A DNA stretch of 64,000 nucleotides from Meconema thalassinum (taxonomy: Eukaryota; Arthropoda; Insecta; Orthoptera; Tettigoniidae). The stretch lies in the NCBI GenBank assembly GCA_946902985.2, contig OX336389.2:1007345441-1007409440 (forward strand), read 5' to 3'. Numbering within the stretch: position 1 is the stretch's first letter; every line of letters begins with the position of its first letter. Under the pieces are notes generated by a model. It did not search any database. It had not been told where the DNA came from and saw only the letters and a list, made by a program, of their open reading frames with translations. A program made the translations under genes and the position numbers. Positions 33,201-43,995 of this stretch are shown here, in pieces.

Positions 33201-33775
33201 TGTGGGGTTTGAAGCCATTTTTTCAGTGTTGCCTTAGTAAACAAGAGTTTTGTGCTTTTCAGTCGGTCAACACGAATGTACCAAAAGAGCTGGGTTATGC
33301 CCTAATCCTGAAATAAATTACGTGAGATTAATAAATACACTAGGATGACCAGTTTCGATCGTGAAGCGATCATCATCAGATCCATTACACTTAGGCTATA
33401 AAATCTATCTTTGAAAATACAGGTGAAAATATTTACAATATGTACAATTATTTAGTTGCAGTATTGGTACTGCAACTGTCAGTGTCTGCTAAATGCAGTA
33501 TATATGATGTTAGATAAAATGCTAAATGGTGATAGATATCCGGAGTTTGTAATTTGGAGTGATTATATGGTTGTAAAAATCAACTATGGTTAAACTGTAA
33601 TATTACAGGCTACTACTTATCTGGTTGTCTTCCTTGCTGGAGCTACGCGCAGTTTTCGTGTTCACTGTAACTCCAGATGTGGTCGACTGAGATGGGCTGT
33701 TATCTCAACGACACTGGGTTTTCCCTTTTCTCCCCCCTGTTCATATGTGCTGTGTGGAGTCAGTGCGATGTAAAG
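33201..33775 (-). repeat. Left inverted terminal repeat of PLE-A
   Basis: Reverse complement of 44121-44539, sharing for example cagtcggtcaacacgaatgt, gagctgggttatgccctaat and gtttaaccatagttg (in complement). It includes a hammerhead-bearing stretch at 33321-33415 that is absent from the right copy. Confidence 0.88.
33343..33383 (-). ncRNA. Hammerhead ribozyme motif in PLE-A left terminus
   Basis: On the minus strand: stem I GGAT (33380-33383) with ATCC (33343-33346), CTGATGA (33373-33379), stem II GATCG with CGATC around a CTTCA loop, GAAA (33353-33356), a two-pair stem III, and cleavage after GTC. One T between CTGATGA and stem II is unpaired, as in the PLE-C motifs. Type I hammerheads with this compact form are established in Penelope-like termini. 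Cleavage is inferred. Confidence 0.72.
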
Positions 33776-35065
33776 TCAAAACATGACTTAATCATCACAA
33801 AAGCAGATAAGGGAAACACTACAGTCATTTTGAACAAAACAGAATACATTGAAAAAATAGTCTAATTCCTAAACAACATCGAAATCAAGGAATTAACAAA
33901 AGACCTCACCAACAAATTCCAAAAAACAAATAAAAAGTGCGCTAAAAGAAACAGAATACATACTGACCAAAGCCGAAAAATCAAAACTAATAAACATGAA
34001 CCCGAAAATACCGTCATTGAGGGGACAACCAAAAATACACAAAAAGGAGTGCTCAATGAGACCAATAGTCAATTGTAGGAATGCCCCTAATTACAAAATC
34101 ATCAAAGAGTTACTAAAAATCTTAAAATGCCGTCTTTCCAACGACAAAACAACTCTGTAAAGAACACAACACAACAGAACTAGTAACAGCATTGAACACC
34201 CTACAAATGAAACCTAGCTTGAGGCTAGTATCCTTCATTGTAACTAACATGTACACCAATATTCCGATTATTGAAGCAATCGACACTATCGAAAACAACT
34301 TAAAATCCAACAATTCGGCAAAAGGAACTGAAGAGATTGTGAGATTACTGAGGGTCATTCTCAGCCAAAACGTGTTTCCATTCGACAATAAAATGTACCC
34401 ACAGAAAGAAGGCCTAGCGATGGGGTCGCCACTAAGCGGCTTAATCGCTGATATCTTCATTAATGCACTAGAAAATGCGTTCTTAGAAAAGACTTCAACA
34501 AAGGGAATAGTAATATGGAAGAGATACGTAGATGATGTAATTTGCATCCGTATACTCGGAAACGAGTTAAAGCCGACGACGACGAATTTGCATCTACGAT
34601 ACTGAACTAACAAGCGATGAAACAATTCTCCACTCCATTAATAGCCTACACCACTCAATCAAATTCACTAAGGAATCCGAAACAGACCGAAAAATAAATT
34701 ATCTCGACATAACTATTGAACGTAAAGACAGCGAGCTTTCATATTCCATATTCCGGAAAGCCACACAAACCTCGCATGCAATCGACAATCAGTCTAATCA
34801 CCCCAGTACGCACAAATTAGCGGGGTTCAATTCAATGGTGCACAGGGCTTTAAACATACCCATGTCAAAAGACAACTATAAAAAGGAAATAAGAACCTTT
34901 AGGCAAATAGCGAAGGAAAACAATTTCCCGCCAAGCAAAGTAAGCCAAATTATAGCCAAACATAAAAATAAAGATAAAACGATTCCCAAACCGGACAGGA
35001 ATGAGAAAAGAAATTGCGTGTTTCAACTATGTGAATGCGAATACATATAAAATCACTAATCTATT
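33775..35065 (+). pseudogene. Penelope reverse transcriptase (PLE-A), N-terminal and RT part
   Basis: The N-terminal motif LIITKADKGNTTVIL is near 33797-33840. The RT domain opens at 34192 with VSFIVTNMYTNIPIIEA, followed by EGLAMGSPLSGLIADIF near 34410 and RYVDDVICI with the catalytic Asp pair near 34525. A frameshift follows at about 34560. The thumb and linker run to 35065 (NYLDITIERKD, GFNSMVHRALNIP, KEIRTFRQIAKENNFP). The copia insertion then splits the codons of an ITNLF segment. Several stops lie in the N-terminal part. The domain order is that of Penelope RT, which resembles telomerase RT more than LINE RT. Confidence 0.88.
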
Positions 35066-35307
35066 TGTTAGAATACATTTAACCTACAAAAACAATATTA
35101 AACATTTGAACACGAGTATCGGTGTTTTTTCAAATCTAGTGCTGCCATCTACGATGCGCACACAATACACACACAGTGTTTTGTTTTCAACCTCACACGC
35201 AGTTCATTTCATTCCGTGTCGGGTCAACAGTGCTATGTATTTTAAAGTAAATTAGTTTGTTTAAACTGTTGTTTAATTGACTTTGCTCAGAGCCTGTTCC
35301 GCTGATA
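35066..35307 (+). repeat. 5' LTR of the copia element
   Basis: Starts tgttagaatacatttaacc and ends tgttccgctgata. By eye it differs from the 3' LTR at roughly 14 of 242 positions including small indels. It would hold the promoter for the element. Confidence 0.95.
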
Positions 35308-35325
35308 GGTTATGGGGCCCAGTAT
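35308..35325 (+). promoter_or_regulatory. Primer-binding site of the copia element
   Basis: ggttatggggcccagtat lies directly behind the 5' LTR. A TGGTTATGGGGCC-type site is the initiator-Met tRNA half-site typical of insect copia elements. Here the first base is shared with or lost from the LTR edge. Confidence 0.7.
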
Positions 35326-35422
35326 CGTAACTGGAACACGAAAAATTCAGTGTGAACAAAAAGGACTCTTCTAACCTCACCACGCGTTCGGCTGCTAGTG
35401 CGGTCAAGTTTTGTATCACGAG

Positions 35423-36240
35423 ATGGCTGGACACAGCGCGAGGATCGAACTTCCCGACTAACAAAACTACGATACCTGGAAGCTCCAGATGGAAGCCATC
35501 CTGGTGAAGAACGACATGTGGGAGTATGTTAGCGGTGTAAAAGTCAAACCTGAACCGGCAGCTGACAACGCCAACGCTGTTGCCATGTTGGAATGGGACA
35601 GAAACGACAGGAAAGCGAAATCCGACATCATCTTGGCCATCTCACCTTCCGAACTCAAACAGGTAAAAAATTGTGAAACCTCACGAGCCATGTGGACGAA
35701 ATTGCGCGATATCTATCAGTCGCAAGGACCAGCGCGGAAGGCAACGCTCCTGAAACGGCTCACCTTGCATAAAATGGCGGACGGTGGGGACATGCGCGAG
35801 CACCTCAACGAGTTTTTCGACACTGTTGACAAACTCGGCGACATGGAGATAAACATCCACCCAGATCGACTGGAGATAATGTTGCTGTACAGCTTGCCAT
35901 CGTCCTTCGAAAATTTCCGCTGCGCCATTGAGTCACGTGACGAGCTGCCAACCCCTGAAGCCCTGAGAGCCAAAATCACGGAGGAAAGTGAGGCCCAAAA
36001 AAATGGAACATCCAACGATGGATCCGCCGTCATGTTCGCGAAAAATCAAAAATTCCCACCCAAGAAGAATTCGCTGCATCACAAAGACAAGGACGGAAAC
36101 CAAAGAAAAAACAAACCCAAAGTGTCAAATCTGCAAGAAAATCGGCCATGAACCATCGGATTGTTGGTATGGCAAGAAAAATAAAAAAATCCAACGAGGA
36201 ACAAGCAACGGAATCTGGAAACGTCTGCTACCACGTCGGT
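35423..36240 (+). pseudogene. copia Gag with zinc knuckle
   Basis: ATG at 35423 opens MAGHSARIELPD, followed by an in-frame TAA (35459) and then QNYDTWKLQMEAILVKND, the copia Gag start (UBN2-type domain). The main part runs to 36151 (EWDRNDRKAKSDIILAISPS, RKATLLKRLTLHKMADGG). A frameshift before about 36118 puts the CCHC knuckle CQICKKIGHEPSDC in the next frame. Gag packages the element RNA into particles. Two lesions make it non-functional as it stands. Confidence 0.88.
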
Positions 36241-37440
36241 AATGGTGCTGTGTCGATAATGCAGAGTCGTGACTGGTGCCTCGACAGTGGCGCCACGACA
36301 CACCTGTGACACAACCCGGAAAGTTTTCGTCAACTCGACGTGAACAAACGTGCTACACTCAATCTTGCAAATGACAGTTCAAGTCCGATCACCGGAAAAG
36401 GGACAGTTTCATTCAAAACCGAAGTGTCGGGAACCGAAGTGAATGTGACTCTTAACGATGCATCTCACGTGCCGGACTTACGCACAAATCTCATGTCGGT
36501 GAGCAAAATCACCGATCACAGTTCCGATGTTGTGTTTTGTAAACAAGGTGCAGTGGTCGTGAACGCGAAATCGAGTTGTGTGCGGATCGAGTTGGGGACT
36601 TATATTATGTGCGCGAACATGAAGAGAACGCATGTGCTGCTTCGCGAAACGAAAAGACAGTGTCACTTGAGACATTACATAGACGTTTTGGACATGAGAA
36701 CACGCGCGATATTACCCACGCAGTGCGCGATAAGGTAGTGACTGGTATAAAACTCGATGACAAAGTGTCTCAGCTGGAGTGGGATACCTGCATCAAGGGG
36801 AAGATGACAAGAACGCCCTTCCCAAAGTGTTCCAAGAGAGAATCGGAACCACTTGACATCATCCATACCGATGTTTGGGGTCCACATCCGATCACATCCA
36901 TGGGCAGATCTTGGTATTTCATCACGTTTATCAATGACGCCTCCAGATGGTGCGAGGTTCGATTCCTAAAATCAAATTCTGAGGCATTCAAGGCAACCGT
37001 AGAGTACGTCGCATTCGCTGAGAACTTCACCGGTCGGCGCGTCAAACAAATCCAGTCGGATAACGGCCGCGAATACTTCAGTGGAGAAATGGAAAAAGTT
37101 CATGAAGAGCAAGGGCAACACTCGACAGCTCACCGTACTTTACAATCCGGAGCAGAACTGCGTCGCGGAGAGGAAAAGTCGCACCCTGTTAAACGACGGC
37201 AGATGTCTAATGTTGGCGTCTGACGTACCAGATTCACTTTGAACCGAGCTCATCAACGCCTCAAATTACCTGCGGAACCGGTTACCATCAGCAAAACTGG
37301 GAGGAAAAATCCCATACAAGATTTGGACGGGTAAACCTCCTGAGATTTCGCACCTGAAAATCATCGGGAGCCCTGCGATTTATCTCGACTGAGAACCCGG
37401 TAAAAACAAGTTCGAGCAACGCGGACGAGACATTATTCTG
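36241..37440 (+). pseudogene. copia protease and integrase
   Basis: The protease active site DSGATTHL is at about 36284-36306 and is followed at once by a TGA (36307). Its body runs 36340-36600. The integrase begins with LHRRFGHENTRDI and W-x2-C-x2-GK (HHCC-type finger). It continues with IIHTDVWGP (first Asp) and IQSDNGREY (second Asp) near 37065. A frameshift near 37110 moves the catalytic Glu region (NCVAERKSRTLLND) to another frame, with further TGA stops at 37240 and 37390. The protein would cut viral-like precursor and insert the DNA copy. Inactive. Confidence 0.88.
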
Positions 37441-39556
37441 GTGGGATACTCGACAGAATCCGAAGGTTACCGGATCTGGGTCCCTTTCAAGAGGAAGGTG
37501 ATAGTGAGCCGTGACGTAAAGTTCTTGGAGCGCAAAGACAAAGATCAACCCAAGGAGGAGCGCAATCGTCGAAAAATCGTCACTGCCCCGAAAATTCAAG
37601 AGAAAGATGTGAGCCAGAGGAGCCAACCGAAACACGCGGTGTTTTATTGGGATGCTCCAAACCATGCTGGACAACAACTTCCTCTGGATGAGGAGGAAGA
37701 AGTGCAAGAGTTTCCAGGATTCGATCCAGAAGAAGAACCGCATCAAGACATTACAATTCTTCAATCGATGATTAAATCTTTACACAACGCAGAAGACAAC
37801 TACGACAGCGATGACACCATGGTTGAGGTGCCACCTAGCGACGCCAAGGTGGTCGCCGAGAACAGCAGCTACAATCTTCGCGGCAGAAAAGCTACAGAAA
37901 CTGGAGACACCGAGCAGAGCGCAATCGTCGAGGAGACATTCATTGCCGAAATCCCTATGGGTCAGGCAATGAAAAGCCCAGAGGCCGACGAATTGTTCCA
38001 AGCCATCGTCAACGAGATGAGATCAATCTTGGAAAACGACACCTGGGTACTCGTCGATCGACCACAAGGCATCAAAATCATCGGCAGTAGGATTGTTCTT
38101 CGTAACAAATTCCATCCCGATGGCTCTCTCGAGAAGTGGAAGGCGAGGCTGGTCGCACAAGGATTCAGTCAACAGCCTGGGATCCACTTCACACAAACAT
38201 TCGCTCCAGTCCCTCGTCCTGGGTCAATTCGTCTGATGATGTCTCTCGCCGCCAGGTTCAAGATGAAGGTGCTACAGTATGACGTCCCACGGCATATTTA
38301 AATGGAGATCTCGACGACGAAGTATATATGGAGGTCTCAAAACACTTCGAAAAGATCTTGGAGGGGATCATCAACAAGGAGCCCACAAACGACATCTCTA
38401 ACAACGCCAATGATGCTCTGAAAGAGTTTCGAAAAGGCAACAAAGTTTGTCTTCTGAAGAAATCCTTGTATGGCCTGCGCCAGGCCGGACGAAATTGGTA
38501 CAACAAATTGTATCAGATCCTTCGGTCTATTGGAGCCGTCCCAACTCAATCGGATCCATGCCTGTTCATCATCGGTACAGGGGAGGATGCTGTGCTGATC
38601 GCAGTTTACGTCGACGATATTCTGATTGCGTGTCGTCACCCAAAAAGGGCTTCTGAAATAGGACGTCAACTTGGGGAGCACTTCCGAATAAAGTATCTTG
38701 GCCTCGCCAAGTGCTGCCTGGGCATTGAGATCTGTCAAACCGATGGACGAATCACCCTGGACCAGAAAGGATATATTCAGGAACTCCTCAACTGATTCAA
38801 CATGACGGAGAGCCGGACCGTAACCACCCCTGTGGACACCAACACCAGGTTGCAGAAAAACCTGAATTTTTCCGAAGACGACGAAAAACTCCCATACAGG
38901 GAGCTGGTGGGAGCCTTGACATACCTGTCCGTCTCCACCAGGCCTGACATCGCCTTCACCGTCAGCTACTTAAGCCAATTCAACAATTGCTACGGCCCTC
39001 AGCACTGGACCGCAGCGAAACGTGTCCTACGATACCTCAAGGGGACACCGAACGTCGGCCTATCCTATGAACATGATCACCATCCTCTCAAAGGCTACGT
39101 GGACGCAGACTGGGGCAGCTGCACCAAGGATCGTCGATCGTATACGGGCTACATCTTCATACTCGGAGGAAGCCCGATCTCCTGGGACACCAGAAAGCAA
39201 CATACTGTCGCCCTATCCAATACAGAAGCAGAATATATGGCCTTAGCAGAGTGCACAAAGATAGCCATATATCTACAGCGACTTCTGCGAGAGCTGGGGC
39301 ACGACGACCTGTCCAAACTCACGGTCTACTGTGACAACCGCAGTGCACTCAACTTGCCGAGAATCCCGTGTTTCACGCCAAGATGAAACACATAGACATT
39401 AAGCATTATTTTGTACGTGATGCAATCCAGAGCAAATCGCTCATCGTGGACTACGTCCCAACGTCGGACCAGATTGCAGATTTCCTGACTAAAGGTCTTC
39501 CGAGACCCAAGCTCAGCTGGTGCACGAAGGCTGCAGGACTCCAGATCCAGCCATAA
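37441..39556 (+). pseudogene. copia reverse transcriptase and RNase H
   Basis: After an acidic linker, the RT starts near 37960 (MKSPEADELFQAIVNEM, GIKIIGSRIVLRNKFHPDGS, WKARLVAQGFSQQPG). A frameshift near 38290 leads to CLLKKSLYGLRQAGRNWY and the catalytic VYVDDIL near 38608. A TGA at 38793 interrupts it. RNase H follows with GYVDADWGS, ALSNTEAEYMALAE and VYCDNRSAL. A last frameshift near 39365 precedes KHIDIKHYFVRDAI and the C-terminus DQIADFLTKGL, ending at 39556. Domain order is complete and lesions are many. Confidence 0.9.
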
Positions 39557-39577
39557 GAAGAAACCTTAACACCTCAC

Positions 39578-39588
39578 TCGAGGGGAAG
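39578..39588 (+). promoter_or_regulatory. Polypurine tract of the copia element
   Basis: A purine-rich run, gaggggaag, directly precedes the 3' LTR start (TG at 39589). This is the expected primer for plus-strand DNA synthesis. Confidence 0.75.
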
Positions 39589-39830
39589 TGTTAGAATACA
39601 TTTAACCTACAATATCAATAATAAACATTTGAACACGAGTATCAGTGTTTTTCCAAATCTAGTGCTGCCATCTACGATGCGCACACAATACACACACAGT
39701 GTTTTGTTTTTAACCTCACGCAGTTCAGTTCATTCCGTGTCGGGTCAACAGTGCTATGTATTTTAAAGTAAATACTAGTTCGTTTAAACTGTTGTTTAAT
39801 TGACTTTGCCCAGAGCCTGTTCCGCTGATA
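39589..39830 (+). repeat. 3' LTR of the copia element
   Basis: Same length as the 5' LTR (242), starts tgttagaatacatttaacc, ends gttccgctgata, and is followed by the ctatt target duplication. Confidence 0.95.
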
Positions 39831-39835
39831 CTATT

Positions 39836-40261
39836 CGAGAAGCAAGGCATAAAAATAGCTTTCACAACGAAAACCACAACTGGTAGGCACCTCCAAAATA
39901 GTAATCTAAATAAATATGACCCATATTCAAAGTCGGGTATATTCTATAACGTGCCAAGACACCGGTTGTCAAGCTAATTACATTGGACAGAGTGGAAGAC
40001 GAGTAGACACATGTTATAATTAACGTAGAAGTGCGATAAGATTCAGCCGTATGCGAACATATGTGTGACGTGGGGCACAGCTTTACTAACATCGAGACGG
40101 ACCTAAAAATAATTCATCACGAATCGAAAGGCAGAGCTCTTGACATAAAGGAAGCAATCGAGATACACCTAGCCAAACGAAACAATCCCAACAATCTAAA
40201 TGAACACACCTTCATGGAGAGCTCACCCCTCTTCACACTACTAAAACAAGACACAACTTAG
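39836..40261 (+). pseudogene. GIY-YIG endonuclease of PLE-A
   Basis: Directly after the copia insertion the Penelope gene resumes with FEKQGIKIAFTTKTTTG and YSKSGIFYNV. A frameshift leads to the TGCQANYIGQSGRR motif in another frame. The C-terminal part (40061-40261) reads DVGHSFTNIETDLKIIHHES and ends at a TAG. The GIY and YIG halves and the C-terminal NIE-DLKI block are the Penelope pattern. This nuclease would nick the target for reverse transcription. It is broken by at least two frame changes. Confidence 0.85.
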
Positions 40262-40485
40262 CGATACAGCCAAGCTAATTAAGTACAAGTTTTTCGGGCT
40301 TGTAGGCCGTGGTCCAAACAGGATATCTCCCGACGTTTCACCGGAAACTGCGTCCGGCATTATGAAGGGTTCCGCTCCTTTCCTTGGTCAGCAGTGGAAT
40401 GAGGAAGAGGCTTGAAATAATGGGTAACGGTTTGTAGTGGGGTATTGTTGTTTGAATATGACTGTTGGCTGGGTGGACCTTCAAA

Positions 40486-42990
40486 TTAGCATGGTGAGCC
40501 GAGCGTTCTCTTCGCATTCCGGCTGGATCGTCTGGTCTCGCGTACATGTTGCGGGGTGCGGTGCGTGCTCCGGCTTTGACGACCGAGCTTGTGAGGGTCA
40601 GGTGTTCCCTGGGTGACTGCCGGGCTGTAGCGGGAAAGTTCTTCAGGTTGACGTGTGCGTGATATCTTGGCCTTGGTGTTCCTAAGGGCCGGGATCCATG
40701 TATTACGCACACGTTCAATTTCTTCCTTTCGATTGAAATTGTCGGGGTGTTTGAATATTTCTGTGGCTTCCCGTTGCAGCCTGGCGTGGTAGTGTGTGGT
40801 CGTGGAGAGTATCTCCGTGTCCCCGTACTGTACATCGTGACCGGGCAAGAGAGAATGCTCAGCGACTGACGATTTCTCAGTTTGACCCAGGCGGCTGTGT
40901 CGGTTATGCTCCTCGAGTCTGGTGGTCACGCTCCTCTTCGTCGTTCCTATGTACACCTGCCCACAGGAACACGGGATTCTGTAGACACCTGCAGTGGAGT
41001 GTGGGTGGCGCTTGTCTTTAGCGGATCGCAGCAAGTCCCGGATCTTGGCGGTGGGTTTATAAACCGTCTTCACCCCATAGGTCTTGAGTAATTTGCCTAT
41101 CCTGTCTGTCACCTTCTTCACGTACGGCAGGAATGCGGTGGTCACCGGAGTTTCCCCACATTCTTTCCTCGTGCTCCGGCGCCTGGGTTGAGAGGCTCCC
41201 TCAATCTCCTTATTGGTGTATCCGTTGGCGCATAGGGCCCTCCTTATATGTTTCAGCTCTTGGTTGAGGTTGGATGGTTCACAGATTCTCCTAGCACGGT
41301 CTACCAATGTTTTGATAACTCCGTGTTTCTGTCGTGGGTGGTGATTGGATGTCTTGTGTAGATACCGGTCGGTGTGTGTGGGTTTCCGGTATACAGTGTG
41401 CCCCAAGCGCAGGTCATTAGTCCTGGTTATTAGCACGTCAAGAAAGGCCAGGCAGTTGTCTTTCTCCTTCTCCATTGTAAATTTTATGCTGGTGTTGAGT
41501 CTGTTAAGGTGGTCCAAGAAACGTTCCAGCTCTTCCTCTCCGTGGCTCCAGACTACGAAGGTATCGTCAACATAACGTAGCCATACTTTCGGTTTGAGGG
41601 GTGCAGTCTCGATCGCCAACTGCTCGAACTTTTCCATGTAGAAGTTCGCAATCACAGGGCTTAGTGGGCTACCCATGGCAACTCCCTCTATTTGCTCGTA
41701 GAAGTTCTCGCGCCATAGGAAGTAGCTCGCGGTGAGGCAGTGGCGAAACAAGTCAGTGATGTCTTCCGTGAAGAGCTCGGCAATCTGATTTATGGATTCT
41801 TTCATAGGCACCTTCGTGAAGAGGATACTACGTCAAAGCTGACTAGGCGGTCTTCAGGTTTCAGACGTATGTTCTGCAATTTCTCAATAAAATGGCCTGA
41901 ATCCCTGACGTAAGTCTCAGTGTTACCGATGTGCGGTTGTAGAATGATGGAGAGATGCTTGGTGATGCTGTAGTTTGGAGAGCCGATAGCACTCACAATA
42001 GGTCTAAGTGGTATATCAGTTTTGTGTACTTTGGGTAGACCTTACAGCCTGGGAGGTAGAGCTTCACTCTTGCATCTATCCTTCTTCACGTGGTCTGGTA
42101 GTGAAGAGGCCTTGATTAACCTGTTGGTCTCTCTAAGTATCCGTGTTGTGGGGTCTCTCGTGAGTTATCAGTATGTCCGAGGTTCTAGTAGCGACAGGAT
42201 CCTAGTGTCGTAGTCTTCCGATGACGTGGCTACAGTGGCAGGTAGAATGATGATGCTTCTATCCCTGTTAAGGGTTTTAAAGGCATTCTTCTCTTGAGGT
42301 GTGAGGTTACTGCTGGGCTTTGGAACTTTACGAAGGATGCGTGAGGCCTCTGAGCGGACTTCCTCGGCCTGCTCCCTGGGTAAACGGTGTAGGGCAGCCT
42401 CGATGTTGCTTATAATGTCTTCTAAAGGCACAGAAGGTGGGGTGACAGAGAAGTTCTGACCTTTCACCGAAAGTGAAATTTCCCCTGGCGATAGACGACG
42501 GTTAGTCAGGTTTACTACAGTGCAAGACGAGTCCGGCGCAGATGTGGTTGCAGTTATCGTCTTGAGGTCCTTACATAGCTCAAATTTCTTTTTCTGGCGA
42601 TTCGTCAACTGGTCGAAGGTGGAGCGCATAGAATAGTGTGTGATGTGGTCGATGTTGTCCCAGTCGTCGCGTGAGAGCGTAGACGTACTGATATGAGGTC
42701 CCGGTCAGTCGTAGCTAAGTCCCTGCGTGTAGCATGTATCTGTTCTCGCAGCATTGAGCGCTCAGCTCTGTCGTATATACGGTGAGCATGTGCTGAGCCA
42801 AAATTCCTCTTCATCCTAATATACTTAGGAATCGTGTCCGTGTCCCTGCACCGTAAGAGAAACGTCAGCGAAGAAAGTTGCTGGGCTTTCTTCTTCCGTA
42901 GCTTCTCGAAGCGGCGAACTAGGTTGGTAGTTTCCTCCCCGTAGAGGCGAGTGATATAACAGCTTAGGCTTTCACGGCCGGCGTTCATAA
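40486..42990 (-). pseudogene. PLE-B reverse transcriptase with GIY-YIG endonuclease
   Basis: The N-terminal part begins with MNAGRESLSCYITRLYGEE (from about 42988). It shifts frame near 42660 into the RT-preceding region (42629-42168: LTNRRLSPGEISLSVKGQNF, RSIIILPAT). The finger region is 41996-41802 (LVSFDVV), with a frameshift near 41815. The long open part 41811-40486 (441 residues) has IEGVAMGSPLSPVIANF (residues 41-57), the catalytic YVDD (80-83), and then a GIY-YIG domain with GVY at 275-277, YIG at 287-289 and downstream Arg and His. RT and endonuclease are intact in this stretch, so only the N-terminal half is broken. Confidence 0.92.
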
Positions 42991-43197
42991 TTAAGTACAA
43001 GTTTTTCGGGCTTGTAGGCCGTGGTCCAAACAGGATATCTCCCGACGTTTCACCGGAAACTGCGTCCGGCATTATGAAGGGTTCCGCTCCTTTCATTGGT
43101 CAGCAGTGGAATGAGGAAGAGGCTTGAAATAATGGGTAACGGTTTGTAGTGGGGTATTGTTGTTTGAACATGACTGTTGGCTGGGTGGACCTTCAAA

Positions 43198-43980
43198 TTA
43201 GCATGGTGAGCCGAGCGTTCTCTTCGCATTCCGGCTGGATAGTCTGGTTTCGCGTACATGTTGCGCGGTGGAGTGCGTGCTCCGGCTTTGACGACCGAGC
43301 TTGTGAGGGTCAGGTGTTCCCTGGGCGACTGCCGGGCTGTAGCGGGAAAGTTCTTCAGGTTGACGTGTGCGTGATATCTTGGCCTTGGTGTTCCTAAGGG
43401 CCGGGATCCATGTATTACGCACACGTTCTATTTCTTCCTTTCGATTGAAATTGTCGGGGTGTCTGAGTATTTCTATGGCTTCCCGTTGCAGCCTGGCGTG
43501 GTAGTGTGTGGTCGTGGAGAGTATCTCCGTGTCCCCGTACTGTACATCGTGACCGGGCAAGAGAGAATGCTCAGTGACTGACGATTTCTCAGTTTGACCC
43601 AGGCGGCTGTGTCTGTTATGTTCCTTGAGTCTGGTGGTCATGCTCCTCTTCGTCGTTCCTATGTACACCTGCCCACAGGAACACGGGATTCTGTAGACAC
43701 CTGCAGTGGAGTGTGGGTGGCGTTTGTCTTTAGCGGATCGCAGCAAGTCCCGGATTTTGGCGGTAGGTTTATAAACCGTCTTCACCCCATAGGTCTTGAG
43801 TAATTTGCCTATCCTGTCCGTCACCTTCTTCACGTACGGCAGGAATGGAGTGGCCACCGGAGTTTCCTCAGATTCTCTCCTCGTGCTCCGGCGCCTCGGT
43901 TGAGAGGCTCGCTCAATCTCCTTATTGCTGTATCTGTTGGCGCATAGGGCCCTCTTTATATGTTTCAGCTCTTGGTTGAG
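43198..43980 (-). pseudogene. Truncated PLE-B copy 2, GIY-YIG endonuclease only
   Basis: The open stretch 43857-43198 repeats the linker and endonuclease of copy 1 (FLPYVKKVTDRIGKLLKTYG, STAGVYRIPCSCGQVYIG), with scattered substitutions such as T-T-R-L-K for T-T-R-L-E. The RT is absent because the unit is 5' truncated at 43995. Lying upstream of copy 1 on the minus strand, its 3' terminal sequence supplies what would be the promoter-side terminal repeat for copy 1. Confidence 0.88.
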
Positions 43981-43995
43981 GTTGGATGGCTCACA

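Larger units (their letters stand above)
35061..39835 (+). mobile_element. Ty1/copia LTR retrotransposon inserted in PLE-A
   Basis: Two 242-bp LTRs (35066-35307 and 39589-39830) enclose gag, protease, integrase, RT and RNase H in copia order. The 5-bp target duplication ctatt lies at 35061-35065 and 39831-39835. Joining the outer sequences at one ctatt restores the Penelope reading frame. The LTRs begin TG and end TA instead of the usual CA. Coding regions carry about ten frame lesions. Confidence 0.95.
40276..43995 (-). mobile_element. PLE-B, tandem pair of a second Penelope family
   Basis: On the minus strand a complete-looking unit (40276-42987) is preceded head-to-tail by a 5'-truncated unit (42988-43995). 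Both share the 3' end that starts at taattaagtacaagtttttc. Partial tandem copies, giving pseudo-LTRs, are typical of Penelope-like insertions. The truncated unit stops at ttggatggctcaca (43995), where the PLE-A right terminus begins. The pair lies just behind the PLE-A stop codon. No clear target duplication was found. Confidence 0.88.

Noticed and set aside
42022..43803. Plus-strand open frames across PLE-B
   Set aside because: Antisense shadows of the RT and GIY-YIG gene; no motif of their own.
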